From Microglena sp. YARC (Eukaryota > Chlorophyta > Chlorophyceae > Chlamydomonadales > Chlamydomonadaceae), in NCBI GenBank assembly GCA_022414725.1, contig CM039462.1:126500518-126564517 (forward strand): a stretch of 64,000 nt of DNA. The letters run 5' to 3'. Made by a program: the position numbers and the translations under genes. Of this stretch, positions 32,524 through 42,861 are shown piece after piece. The notes under the pieces are model-generated. The model was not told the origin of the DNA and did not search any database. It worked only from the letters and a program-made list of their open reading frames with translations. The first letter of the stretch is position 1; the number at the start of each line of letters is the position of its first letter.

Positions 32524-34560
32524 CTAGGATGAGGCCGTGGCCTGGGCCTTGGCCAAAGAAACCATGCCATGCAATTTCATGAACTCCCAGAATAGGGCAG
32601 GAGCTAGGGGCTTGGTGAAGGGGTCCGCCTTGTTGTCCTTGGTGTTGACGTAAGTCACAGCCAAGCGCTTATCCTCCACCAAACACTTGATGTAGTGGTG
32701 GATGATGTCGATATGCTTCGCCTTGGGCTCAAGCTTCCAATCACCAGTCCAGGACAAAGCACCCTGACTGTCACACTGGATAGTGACCAGTGTGCAGGGC
32801 AGACCCAAATCATTGCGGAGCTGCTTAATCCATTGGACCTCCCTAGCAGCATTGGAGAGCGCCTGGTACTCTGACTCAGCAGTACTGACAGCAGGGGTGA
32901 CCTGACGCTTGCTAATCCAGTTCACCAGTGTGCCACCAACCAGGATGGAAATGCCAGTCTGTGACCGCCTGGTCACCTTGTCTTCACCGAAGGAAGCATC
33001 ACTGAAAACTGTAAGGTCAAATACAGGGGTGTGTGAGTAGCACAGGCCCCAATCCTTGTGAAGCTTGAGGTACAGGAGTAGGCGTTTGGCAGCCTTCCAG
33101 TGCGCCCTCGTCGGTACAGCAGAGAACCTAGACAGACAGCTCACGGCATAAGCGATGTCAGGCCTGGTGCATGTGGACAAGTAGATAAGGCTACCCACAA
33201 GTGAGATGTACAACTTGTTGTTGGGCAACAACGCACTGTTGACAGCATCTCCAGTCCAGGCACCTGCAAGCATGGGGATAGTGGCATTGCCCTCATGGGC
33301 CTTGCACTGATTGAACCTCTCCACCAAAGCAGTGATGGCGTTATGTTGTGACAGGATGATCTGAGTGGTCCTACCCTCAGCATCCAACGTGAGTTGCATG
33401 TCCAAGGATAAGAACTGCGCACAAGTAAGCTCCTTCACCTCCCAGCCAGCACGGCGCATAGCCGCCAGTAACCTCTCATACAAGACAAGGTCATCAATAC
33501 AGATCCAAAAATCATCCACATATGTTAAGACATAGCTCCAGCTGCCATCAAGTTCCTGCTTGACAAACAAGGCAGGATCAGCACGAGAGGATCTGTAACC
33601 CTCCTTCACCAGAACCTTCCGGACCTCTCGGCACCACATGCGAGGGGCTTGCTTTAACCCATACAGGGACTTGACAAGCCTGCAAACAAATGGTACCCCG
33701 TCAGAGTCAAGTTCAACAAAACCTGCAGGTTGGTGACAGTAGAGCTCCAGATCCTCATCCAACAATCCATGAAGGAATGCCGTCTTAATATCAAGCTGCC
33801 TGCAAAACATTTTACGATGAACAGCAGTCGCAAGGAGGATGCGGAAAGTTGCTTTGGAAGTGACTGGTGCATACACCGCATCAAATTCCAAGCCAGGGCG
33901 TTGATGAAACCCTTTGATGACCACGCGGGCCTTGTGCCGTTCAGGCTGACAATCAAGACCAATCTTGATGGTGAAGATCCACATGTTGGGGAGGATCTTC
34001 CACTTGACACGAGACGCAGGTGTCAGGATCCAAGTGCCATGAGCGGCAATAGAGGCCATTTCATCTTTGCAAGCGATGATCCAAGCGTCTCGATCAGGGT
34101 TGTCTGCTGCGGTAGCAGTCTCATACGTAAGGTCAGTAGTAGATGAAATAAAAGCAGCATAAGGAGCTGCTTCATCATCAGAGGCAAGAGCAGCAGATAG
34201 ACCTAACACCAGATCATCATCCTTACCCTCTAACTTCGAGCTTCGTAATCCCGGTCGAGGGCGAAATCCTGCTGGGGCATGTCCTTGAACAAACGGAGAG
34301 TCTGAGTTGGAATCAGAAGCTGAAGTACCATCATACGAACCAGTAACAGGGGTGACAGGCTCAGGGGCCAACTCACCATCAGAATTCGGAGACGGGACTT
34401 GAGAAAGTCCCTCTCCAGGGGTCAGCAATGCAGCTCTACTTCCCAATGAAGTCTGCACCAGTGAACTCCCGGTCAAGCCTAGTCCGGTAGGCTGTCCCCA
34501 ACCCGGAATATCACGACCCGTAGCTACACTCTCCAACGATGACACACTCTCACTACGAGT
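32524..34560 (-). CDS. pol: copia D pol, reverse transcriptase and RNase H
   Basis: A long frame whose first ATG is at 34,543-34,545; real translation would come from gag-pol. It ends in TAG (32,524-32,526) after QATASS. Visible: the RT start LTYETATAADNPDRDAWI, KARVVIKGFHQRPGLEFD, RQLDIKTAFLHG, SLYGLKQAPRMW and catalytic YVDD (about 33,520). Then come the copia 'GSLIYLSTCTRPDIAYAVS' block and RNase H with VFSDASF, ESEYQALSNA and HIDIIHHYI. All key Asp/Glu positions seem present. It is offset by one base from the integrase frame at a G6 run (about 34,565), which could be a sequencing or single-base deletion error or a -1 frameshift site. Confidence 0.9.
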   Translation of the reverse strand, partial: TRSESVSSLESVATGRDIPGWGQPTGLGLTGSSLVQTSLGSRAALLTPGEGLSQVPSPNSDGELAPEPVTPVTGSYDGTSASDSNSDSPFVQGHAPAGFRPRPGLRSSKLEGKDDDLVLGLSAALASDDEAAPYAAFISSTTDLTYETATAADNPDRDAWIIACKDEMASIAAHGTWILTPASRVKWKILPNMWIFTIKIGLDCQPERHKARVVIKGFHQRPGLEFDAVYAPVTSKATFRILLATAVHRKMFCRQLDIKTAFLHGLLDEDLELYCHQPAGFVELDSDGVPFVCRLVKSLYGLKQAPRMWCREVRKVLVKEGYRSSRADPALFVKQELDGSWSYVLTYVDDFWICIDDLVLYERLLAAMRRAGWEVKELTCAQFLSLDMQLTLDAEGRTTQIILSQHNAITALVERFNQCKAHEGNATIPMLAGAWTGDAVNSALLPNNKLYISLVGSLIYLSTCTRPDIAYAVSCLSRFSAVPTRAHWKAAKRLLLYLKLHKDWGLCYSHTPVFDLTVFSDASFGEDKVTRRSQTGISILVGGTLVNWISKRQVTPAVSTAESEYQALSNAAREVQWIKQLRNDLGLPCTLVTIQCDSQGALSWTGDWKLEPKAKHIDIIHHYIKCLVEDKRLAVTYVNTKDNKADPFTKPLAPALFWEFMKLHGMVSLAKAQATASS

Positions 34561-36515
34561 GGTGCCCCCCTCGAGTTGTCTCGACTAGCTAGATCACCAG
34601 ATGCATGGCCTACTGAAAGACTATTGGGGCCGTGGAGGGTAACCAACTCACCTTGCTCAAACAGAGGATTGTCCAGCACGGACCTAGGCGCGAGAGAACC
34701 AAGACTCCCGATTAACGGGGTCACTTGGGGCTGGGCTAACTGTGGACTCCCCGTTTCACTGAACAGAGGATTATCTACAAGCACCGGAATGCAACTAATA
34801 GCACCACCATCCCCCACTAAGGCTCTAGAGCTGGGGGACGGGGGGTCAACAGGCAAAAAGTTTCGCTTACTTGAGATCTGAGGCACACCGTTTACTCCAC
34901 CCTTCTTACCGACGCCAGGTATATCACGCAAAGCCGCAGGTCTGGGCCTAAGCACCATTCCTGTCTCTACTACAGCACCTAAAGGTCTGGGGATCGGTAG
35001 GGAAACCTCCGCTAGAATCGATACATCACTCGTGACAGGAGAAGAGGCAGCTACTAACGAAGTCCCATCATATGGAGTATGACCAGGAACGGAACTATGA
35101 TCAAATTCCTCGAAGAACCGCACGTCACGCGACTCAACTATCTGGTGATAAAGCGGTACCCATATCAAATAACCCTTACTCAGACGACTGTACCCCACAA
35201 AACGACCCTCTACACTCCTCTCGCCTAGTTTGCTCCGCTTCTTCCCGTTCACCACCGTAACGTGGCACGGAGAACCGAAAACACGTAACAAAGACACACA
35301 AGGCCTATGCCCAAAGAAGAGCTCGTGAGGAGTCGCGCCTCCACTAGTGGGTAGACGGTTACAAAGGTAGCAAGCACAGTAAAAGGCATAAGGCCAGAAG
35401 GACTTGGGTAAATTAGACTCTATAAGAAGAGTCCTCGCAATGTCCCCCACTACACCGTTATACCGTTCCGCTGTACCATTCTGCTGCGGCGTATAGGGCA
35501 ACGACAGCTCATGCGTAGCCTCCATCTCAACGAGCCAATCTTCAAACCAACCCACTAAAAACTCCTTTGCCCTATCAGATCGCAAACAACCGAAAGGCCT
35601 ACCGAGGAGCAGCGCGCTCCACCGGAGAATGATAGCCTGGACTACCCAGGGAGCCTCACTTTTCTTAGCTAACGCAGCAACTTCAGCGAAGCCAGAAAAC
35701 TGATCGCATAACACTAACAGATAGTACTTCCTGTTCATTCCCCTCACTGAAAAGGGTCCCATAATATCCAGATGCAAAACCTGCAAGGGTGCGACGACAA
35801 CCCTAGTGGCTACCTGAGGGAAAGGTAACCTAACCGCCTTACCCAAGCAACAAGCGTTGCAAGGGACCTTGTGCAAGGATTTCAGCTGAGTCATGCTCAC
35901 AGGCAAGGACTCCACCAAACCTTCACTGACCAACCTTTGGAACGTTGTGTAACCAGGATGACCTAGACGACGATGCCAAAGTTTAGCCAGTGGATGAGGA
36001 GGTGAAGTCCTTGCAGGTGGTGACTCAACCTGAATAGAGGCATAAGCAGGGGCACAGGGGTGGTCAGCAGCACATGATTGGCATGGTTGCGAGGTAAAGT
36101 GATATACTCCGTTAGAGGAGGCTGGGACTGACCAGAGGATATCAGGTCCTCTAGTCTCAATGCACAGGTCAGCAGTAAAAGTAACATTACAGTCTTGTGA
36201 CTTTGCGGTGGCATGTACCGACAGAAGGTTTACAGGGCATCCTGGAATAAGTAAGACATTCTGAAGTGTGATAGGCTGATGAAGCCGATCCCCACATAAG
36301 ATGATAGTCCCCGAACCCACGGCCTGTTTGACTACACCGTCACCAAACCTCACAGATGGTGCACTATTGGAAGGCACGAAATTGGTGAACAAATGCCTGG
36401 AGCCTGTTATAGAACTGCCAGCTCCTAAGTCTAAATACCACACGACATCCCTAGCATCCACTAATCCTTTCTTTGCCCACTTCGTGTTGCAAGCTAGTAG
36501 GATAGGGCCGGGTTC
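34524..36515 (-). CDS. pol: copia D pol, protease and integrase
   Basis: In frame with gag directly after its TAG codon (AAC-TAG-GAA). Protease shows WYLDLGAGSSITG; the usual D-S-G is D-L-G here, which is worth noting. The GAG-pre-integrase zinc motif has KLWHRRLGHPGY and CNACCLGKAVRLPFP. The integrase core has LHLDIMGPF, CLRSDRAKEF and QQNGTAERYNG (the D, D, E triad), then the LRVFGSPCHV and VGYSRLSKGYLIW regions. The C-terminal Ser/Pro-rich linker ends at TAG 34,524-34,526 after a frameshift in the G run. Confidence 0.9.
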   Translation of the reverse strand, partial: EPGPILLACNTKWAKKGLVDARDVVWYLDLGAGSSITGSRHLFTNFVPSNSAPSVRFGDGVVKQAVGSGTIILCGDRLHQPITLQNVLLIPGCPVNLLSVHATAKSQDCNVTFTADLCIETRGPDILWSVPASSNGVYHFTSQPCQSCAADHPCAPAYASIQVESPPARTSPPHPLAKLWHRRLGHPGYTTFQRLVSEGLVESLPVSMTQLKSLHKVPCNACCLGKAVRLPFPQVATRVVVAPLQVLHLDIMGPFSVRGMNRKYYLLVLCDQFSGFAEVAALAKKSEAPWVVQAIILRWSALLLGRPFGCLRSDRAKEFLVGWFEDWLVEMEATHELSLPYTPQQNGTAERYNGVVGDIARTLLIESNLPKSFWPYAFYCACYLCNRLPTSGGATPHELFFGHRPCVSLLRVFGSPCHVTVVNGKKRSKLGERSVEGRFVGYSRLSKGYLIWVPLYHQIVESRDVRFFEEFDHSSVPGHTPYDGTSLVAASSPVTSDVSILAEVSLPIPRPLGAVVETGMVLRPRPAALRDIPGVGKKGGVNGVPQISSKRNFLPVDPPSPSSRALVGDGGAISCIPVLVDNPLFSETGSPQLAQPQVTPLIGSLGSLAPRSVLDNPLFEQGELVTLHGPNSLSVGHASGDLASRDNSRGAPLVVRVCHRWRV

Positions 36516-37988
36516 CTAGTTATGGGCCTGGGAAAGGGTCATATGGTGCAGAGCAAGCAGAGCCTCATACTCAGCTTTGGGGACGGTGTCCCGTGGCTTG
36601 AAAGCAACCCACTTCCAACCAGCAGGTGCCTGGTCATGGTGCTTCTTCCAGCAGACTGCGTCAGTATGGCCGGGGTTGCGGCAGAAGGAGCAGATTGTAG
36701 ATCCACCACCTCCACCGCGACCTCTACCGCGACCTCGGCCAGCACCAATGGCAGCAGCCGCTCCACCTCTTCCAGCAGCTCCACCACGTCCAGCAGCAAG
36801 GAGTCCCATCGCAGCGTATGCAGGCAGGGCAGCAGGGTGTTTGAGTAAGTAAGGTGGGTAGGAAGGGTGGGCTTCAGGCAAAGTCATATGCGAAGTGTCT
36901 TCACTGACAAATCTACGAGTAACCTCCCAGAATTCCAAGGTTCCGACAGGAACGTGCGCATAGTGCGAACGCAGAATATTGAAGCGCTCATGGACCGCCC
37001 CATTAATCATGCACTGCACAGATTCGGATTCCTTAACTTCACACCCAGCACTCTCAAGTTTCTCGCACAGTTGTTTGCAAGCAAGAAAATAGTCACTCGG
37101 CCTCTGGGCCGCTGTCATTTCTATCTTCGAGAACTGTACTCGAAGTTGAGGGGCAGTGGAGGCCCTGGATTCCTCCTCCCAGTCAGAGACTACATCAAAA
37201 ATCTCTTGGGCTGTGGCGTAGTGAGATAACTCATACTGCAAGGCATGGCAGACCGAACTCAACTTATTCGATCGCGCTTTCTCGTCTAAGTCCCTATACG
37301 CCTGAGTGCTTCTGTCGATAATCCTTTCTGGGACTACATCAGAAACCTCCGATCCCACCTGATCAGCGTCTAATGCTGCTGCCTCCTCCGATTCCCTCCT
37401 AGTCTGCTCTAAGAGAGCAAATAACTCCCTCTCAATGGCAGCCTGTTTCGCGACAGAAGCCTCGGCAATCTTAAGTTTCCGCGCAGCAGAAACTACTACC
37501 CTACGCGCATTCATTTGTTGAATCGCGGCCTGGACCTCTTCCATACTCAGATCAGCAGAAATGGCAAAAACCTCCTCCTCATCAGAGTCACTAGCGGGCA
37601 AAATCGCGACAGCTATACTTTGGGCCGATTGCTTCACGACTGAAACCGACTCACCCGGGTAGGGGTGACCTCCTGCTGCTCGAGAAAAGCTAGCAGAGTC
37701 ACCCCCAATACCTTCCTGCCGACCTCCACCACGATGGGAACTCCCAGCTCCAGCGGTAGAGCGCTTATTCACACATGGCCCCAGGTTTAGGCTGTGGCCT
37801 GGGGGGGTTCGAGGGTCCGTCCTTGAAGGCGCGGGTCTGCGCGTCCAGTGTTGGCCCTTCTGCTCCCTGGGCTGGAGAACGCTCCGAGTACCAGAGTGCG
37901 AGAGGGCCAGCTCAATGGCAAAAGTCCAAGGTTGGATATTCGACTTATCCACCTTGAGCTTCTCGATGTCCTTCGTGTAGGAATACAT
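36516..37988 (-). CDS. gag: copia D gag
   Basis: 490 residues from ATG 37,986-37,988, about 50 bases inside the 5' LTR edge, to TAG 36,516-36,518. The N-terminus MYSYTKDIEKLKVDKSNIQP resembles the start of plant and algal copia gag (L..L..DN...W). A long charged region follows, with acidic stretch SDSDEEEVFAISADL. The UBN2-like capsid part includes AYRDLDEKARSNKLSSVCHA and QRPSDYFLACKQLCEKLESA. A GRGRGRGRGGGG basic tract precedes a canonical CCHC knuckle, CSFCRNPGHTDAVC (CX2CX4HX4C). The stop is followed in frame by pol, suggesting readthrough. Confidence 0.9.
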   Translation of the reverse strand: MYSYTKDIEKLKVDKSNIQPWTFAIELALSHSGTRSVLQPREQKGQHWTRRPAPSRTDPRTPPGHSLNLGPCVNKRSTAGAGSSHRGGGRQEGIGGDSASFSRAAGGHPYPGESVSVVKQSAQSIAVAILPASDSDEEEVFAISADLSMEEVQAAIQQMNARRVVVSAARKLKIAEASVAKQAAIERELFALLEQTRRESEEAAALDADQVGSEVSDVVPERIIDRSTQAYRDLDEKARSNKLSSVCHALQYELSHYATAQEIFDVVSDWEEESRASTAPQLRVQFSKIEMTAAQRPSDYFLACKQLCEKLESAGCEVKESESVQCMINGAVHERFNILRSHYAHVPVGTLEFWEVTRRFVSEDTSHMTLPEAHPSYPPYLLKHPAALPAYAAMGLLAAGRGGAAGRGGAAAAIGAGRGRGRGRGGGGGSTICSFCRNPGHTDAVCWKKHHDQAPAGWKWVAFKPRDTVPKAEYEALLALHHMTLSQAHN

Positions 37989-38023
37989 CGAGAACTAGAA
38001 TCTCTTCCGCAGTGGTTCACTGT

Positions 38024-38039
38024 GATGGGCAAAATAACC
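38024..38039 (-). promoter_or_regulatory. copia D primer-binding site
   Basis: The minus strand immediately after the 5' LTR reads GGTTATTTTGCCCATC. It resembles the complement of the initiator tRNA-Met anticodon arm (GGTTATGGGCCC), with mismatches in the middle. Confidence 0.5.
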
Positions 38040-38240
38040 TGTCAGAGCGGGAAAGAGAACAATCAAAGGAGAACGCAACGAACAATTACAAAGGGCAGGG
38101 TCAAAGCCCAAGTACCCGACAGTCAAGATACTGGCAGTCGGGGTTAGGGTACAGCCAAGGGGCACATCACGTGACCCTAGTCTGACCAGCACAGATCAGT
38201 GCCAGTAACACAGTGAGACCAAGTACAGCAATCGCTGACA
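38040..38240 (-). repeat. 5' LTR of copia D (201 bp)
   Basis: Same termini and length as 31,562-31,762. The plus-side flank is GTCCA, the target duplication. The gag ATG starts 52 bases downstream on the minus strand. Confidence 0.95.
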
Positions 38241-38269
38241 GTCCACACCAAGACCAACTCGAGCGGTTT

Positions 38270-38795
38270 GTGCACTGACCTCCGCAGTGCTGGGTATCCA
38301 CAGACTCAGCGTCATGCCATGAACACTATCGTTCAGGGTATCACTCACACTCGCTTCGACTCTCTGCGGCTCAAATTTGGTACGTTGCTGTACCAGAACC
38401 TGCCTGTTGATTACTGGACCTGTCTTGCAGAGTATAGGTCGTTAGATTTCTTGAATGTGTCGCTCCCCAAGTCGGACTCCAGGCATCCTGGTTGGTCCCG
38501 CGACCCTCCCCATGTCCCTGCCAATGCTGCTTTCCAGCGTGGCCGGGGGCCTGGTGCTCAGGGTTCCGGGGCTGTCAAGAGACGCCTGGATTGCGCTTGG
38601 GGACCTTGTCCACACAAAACGAGCCACTCGGAGGAACACTGCTGGACGAAGCATCCGCACCTGCGAAAGACCAAGGCTGGTGCACCGGGCAGTGCACCCG
38701 TGCCCATTGCCTTGGCATTTCCAGGTTCGCTGACTCGTAAGCAGATGTCCTCCTTGCAGGCTCAGATTGACGGGTTTGCCATGTCCAGGAACTAG
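38270..38795 (+). pseudogene. gag: copia A gag, 3' part
   Basis: Continues the gag interrupted at 27,772: CTDLRSAGYPQTQRHAMNTI, then a linker and the zinc knuckle CAWGPCPHKTSHSEEHC. The spacing is CX4CX5HX4C, longer than the canonical CX2CX4HX4C. It ends at TAG (38,793-38,795) in context AAC-TAG-GAG, with pol following in frame. This copy keeps the frame through the knuckle (GSGAVKRRLDC), unlike B and C, which lack one G there. Confidence 0.8.
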
Positions 38796-38798
38796 GAG

Positions 38799-41700
38799 GT
38801 ACGCTCTGTCCTATTCTCTTGCACAACGAAGTTCTCTAATGTGTGTTGCCCGAGCCTATCTGAGGGTGTCTGGCATGTGGACTCTGGAGCTGGAATGTCC
38901 ATCACAGGTGATAAGTCTTTGTTCACTGTGTATAAGGCTTCTGAAAATTGTCCTGCAGTTCGACTTGGTGATGGGGTGGTTCAACGGTCAGAGGGTATGG
39001 GATCCATTGTGTTATGTAGTGATTGGTTACCAACTTCCATCACTCTGACCAATGTTCTCTACATCCTCACTGTCCGGTGAACCTCCTGTCAGTAAATGCT
39101 GTGGCTCATTCTCACCACTGCCAGGTTTCTTTTGATAGTCTTAGTTGCACTGCCACTCAGGGCTCTTCTGTTCTCTGGTCTTTCCCTGCCTCCAGTGATG
39201 GTGTTTACAAGTTTACATGTAGGCCTTGTAGCACCACCCGTGGCTGTTTGAGTGGTGCTGACAATTACCCAGCTTTTGCACTTGATGTTGATGAGGACGG
39301 TGGAGTTGTTATCCCTACCACTCCTGCATGGCTGTGGCATAGGCGGCTGGGTCACCCCGGCTATGATGCCATGCGCAGACTTGTCAAGAAAGGTATGGTT
39401 AAGAACTTACCCTCTCTCTCAGTCAGGTGCAAAGACTGGCTAAGATCCCATGTGATGCTTGTCAGAAGGCTAAGGGCAAACGTCTCCCTTTTCCTAAAGA
39501 AAGCACCACTAAGATCCGTGCACCTCTCCAACGCCTTCACTTAGACATCATGGGACCGGTTCATATTAGGGGCCTGCGTGGGGAGTTTTATATTCTGTGC
39601 CTCACAGACCAATACTCTGGCTATGCTGAGGTATTGTGCTTGAGGACCAAGGATGAAGCTCCCTTAGCAGTGCAAACTATCATCCTCAGATGGATGAATC
39701 AGCTGCATGGGTTTGCCTTTAAGTGTCTGAGATCTGACAGGGCCAAGGAGTTTATAGTTAAGTGGTTTGAGGATTGGCTGATATCGGTTGGGGCAGTGCA
39801 TGAGTTATCGTTGGCATACACTGCACAGCAGAATGCAACTGTGGAAAGGTACAATGGGGTCTTGCAGTCTGTAGCTAGAAGCATCCACCTGGAGTCTAAA
39901 CTAGCTAAGTCTCTCTGGCCCTATGCCTTCCTAGCTGCTTGTTGCCTTCGTAATCGGCTGCCCAATCAGGGAGACAAGACTCCATACGAGCTGTTTTTTG
40001 GGGTTGTGCCTGATGTGTCGTTGTTGCGTGTGTTTGGTTGCCCTTGCTACGTAACGTTAGTCAATGGGAAAAAGCGCAACAAGCTAGACGAAAGGGCGTT
40101 ATCTGGTAGACTGGTTGGGTATTCCCTGGTGAGTAAGGGTTATTTTGTTTGGATTCCTAAGTTGCGCCAGGTAGTAGAGAGTCGTGATGTACTCTTCTAT
40201 GAACAGTTTAGCTAGAACTGTATTCCTGGGCTGTCCCCTTATGACGGGTCTCCGTATGTTTCTCGCATCCCTGCCGCTATCAACGGACACATGCCTGAGT
40301 CTGCGGTTAATGCCTTAGACCCTTTGCCAACCCCAATTGTCGACCGCTGCCCTGGTCATGGGATGATTTTGCGTCCCAGGTCAGGGGCTGATGGTGCTGC
40401 ATTGCGTGTGAAGGTACTGGGCGGGCGGGATTCCGAAGTTCCTTCAGGCAGTGATTTACCTGAATCTCAGGGGGTCGCCAGGCCCTCCTCTGCGCCACGT
40501 TCCGTCAGCGAAGCTCTAGGATTAAGACAGTCTCAGATCATAGTGGAGCCTGTCACAGGTCCATTGCCTAATAGTCGCCAACCTCCGACCACCTCGGATG
40601 GCTCGCAGGTGTTGTTAATCCCTTCGCCTCCTGCCATCCCTGGTGGATTATTCGGGATTATTATGTAGCCGTTGCCGAAAGTGTAAGTGATGATCTTGAG
40701 GACTGGTCTGGTTCCGATACTGCGTATGGCTGGGGTACGGTGTTCCGGTCGACCCAGGCTTCGTTGATATAGAGGCAAATAAGGCCGGCCTTGTTCAACC
40801 AGGCAGTAGTTCTGCACTGGGGGCTATACTACCGGTTACTGCTGATATTGCTGATACCCCCGCTGCTCATGTACAAGTAAACTGCTTTTACGTGGGAGCA
40901 TACATTTCCACCTCCACTGAACTAACCTATAAAGCTGCCATGCTTCCCTCCAACCCTGACAGGGATCAGTGGCTGCTTGCTATGAAGGATGAGATGGCGT
41001 CCCTCCATGCCCATGGTACTTGGGCACTCACTCCACAGCCTCCTAAGCAGAGGATCCTGTCTGGAAGGTGGTTATTTGTGAAGAAGGTTGGGGTTGATGG
41101 TTCTGTGCGCTTCAAGGCACGTTTTGTGGTCCGTGGTTTTCTGCAGCGTCCTGGGCTGGACTTTCATGACGTATATGCCCCCGTCTCCTCTAAAGCAGGT
41201 CTGAGGGTGCTCCTGGCTGCCATCACTCATAGAAAGATGTTTGTTCGGCAGCTGGACATCAAGACTGCATTTCTGAATGCTAAGCTATAACCTGGTCTGG
41301 ACCTGTACTGCCACCAGCCTGAGGGCTTTAAGGTACTTGGTCCTAACGGTGTTCCCTTTGTGTGCAAACTGATCAAGTCCCTTTATGGTTTGAAACAGGC
41401 GCCCAGGGCTTGGAGTATGGATGTCAAGCGGGTTTTGGTTGCACATGGGTTTACTATGTGCAAGGCAGAACCTGCTCTGTATTTTAGGAGGGATTCTATT
41501 GGTGGGTGGAGCGTCCTGAGGTGGTGGGTGGAGCGTCCTTAGGAGGGATTCTATTGGTGGGTGGAGTGTCCTGACCTATGTTGATGATTTTATCTGTGCT
41601 TTTACTGAGCTGGATAGGTATGCTTTGTTGATCAAGGCTATGGAGAAAGCTGGCCGGGAGGTCAAAGAGATGGGTGTACCGGTTCAGTTCCTCTCATTGG

Positions 41701-42548
41701 ACATGGCTGTTACACTTGACTCTGACGGCAGGTGTGTTCAGATCAACCTCTCCCAGCACTCCTACATTGATGATCTGGTGGAGCAGTTTGGTCTTACTGC
41801 TGCTGCTAAGCCCAAGTTTGGTGCCTCCATGGCCAAGTCCACCGTCACTGACCCACCTGGAGACCCCATGCCCTCTAATAGCCAGTACCTCTCTCTTTTG
41901 GGTGCTTTGCTATACCTGGCTACTTGCACCAGGCCTGATATTTCTTTTGCTGTGAGCTACCTGTCCAGGTTTTCTGCTCACCCTACCGTCCCCCTCTGGG
42001 GGGCAGCCAAGCGTTTGCTCTTGTATTTGAGGTCACATTCCCACCTGGGACTCACTTACACCCACATCCCTGAGTTCTCTTTTACTGTCTTTAGTGACTC
42101 ATCCTTTGCTGATGATGGGTCTGACAGGAGGTCTCAGACTGGCTTTGCTGTGCTAGCTGGGGGGTGCATAGTGAACTGGATGAGCAAGAGGCAGCCTACT
42201 GTTGCCATTAGCTCTAGTGAGGCTGAGTATCAGGCCCTGTCTCAGGCTGCCAGGGAGGTGCAATGGTTGAAGAAGTTGAGGTTGGATCTGGGTCTGCCTT
42301 GTGGTTTGGTTACCATTCAGGGTGACAACTTAGGGTCTCTGAGTTGGGCCAATGACTGGCAGCTACTCCCTCGCAGCAAGCACATTGATGTTATTCATCA
42401 CTACATCAAGGAGCTGGTGGAGGATGGCCAGCTGTATGTTGCCTATGTTAGCACTAAGGACAACTGTGCTGACCCCTTCACCAAGCCCCTTGATCCTGCT
42501 GTGTTCTGGAGGTTTGTCCGAATGCTAGGAATGACCGCTTCTTCTTAG
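38799..42548 (+). pseudogene. pol: copia A pol
   Basis: Order protease (WHVDSGAGMSITGD, about 38,870), zinc motif (WHRRLGHPGYDAM; CDACQKAKGKRLPFP), integrase core (LHLDIMGP about 39,540; LRSDRAKEF about 39,730; QQNATVERYNG about 39,830), RT (RQLDIKTAFLNAKL; YVDD about 41,580) and RNase H (VFSDSSFAD; EAEYQALSQA; HIDVIHHYI). Private damage: one-base losses near 39,066 and 39,411, a deletion near 40,655, and a tandem duplication at 41,486-41,572 just before YVDD. In-frame TAG 40,213-40,215 and TAA 41,288-41,290 are shared with B and C. Ends TASS-TAG. Confidence 0.9.
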
Positions 42549-42861
42549 GGTCATTTTTTTTTTGTTACATCGGTTTCTTTGGTTATCATTGTTTGGCATT
42601 AGGTTCCTATTCCCGGGTCGGTTTTTCTATACCGTTGTTACCCATCTTTGATATTCGGTTTTCATCTTTTTCTAACTTGGCAAATTTTTGGTTTTTGCCT
42701 TGTTTCATTCCTTCCTATAACCCTTTGGGTTCCATTTGAAGATCTCTCGATTTTTTCGGAGTTTTTTTTTTTTTTTTTTTTAATCTGTTACATATAGTTC
42801 TATGTCCCCAGTGCCATAGGTGGAGAAGTAGTATTGTATGTCACCTGTGTCATAGGTGGAG
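42549..42861 (+). other. copia A 3' untranslated region and polypurine tract
   Basis: T-rich trailer with a T run at about 42,763-42,781. It ends in CATAGGTGGAG (42,851-42,861) directly before TGTCAG of the LTR; AGGTGGAG is the likely polypurine tract. A second ATAGGTGGAG lies at 42,818-42,827. The same trailer ends copies B (53,442) and C (59,885). Confidence 0.75.

Larger units (their letters stand above)
31562..38240 (-). mobile_element. full-length copia element D (6,679 bp)
   Basis: Complete LTR retrotransposon on the minus strand with two 201-bp LTRs that differ at one position noticed (G at 31,747 against A at the equivalent 38,225). It has target duplication GTCCA on both sides (31,557-31,561 and 38,241-38,245) and a full gag and pol. 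It lies inside the LINE. High LTR identity means a recent insertion. It belongs to the same broad clade as the A-C family: same PPT, similar termini, and clear protein similarity in RT and integrase. Confidence 0.95.
27773..38262 (-). mobile_element. 5'-truncated LINE inserted in copia A gag, itself split by copia D
   Basis: Flanked by the 7-base target duplication GCGGTTT (27,766-27,772 and 38,263-38,269), which lies in the continuous gag sequence of copies B and C. The LINE reads on the minus strand from about 38,262 (truncated 5' end) through 38,241, continues at 31,561 after the copia D insertion, and ends in the pentamer tail at 28,320. It encodes the end of an APE-type endonuclease, a reverse transcriptase and a C-terminal region. 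Confidence 0.85.
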
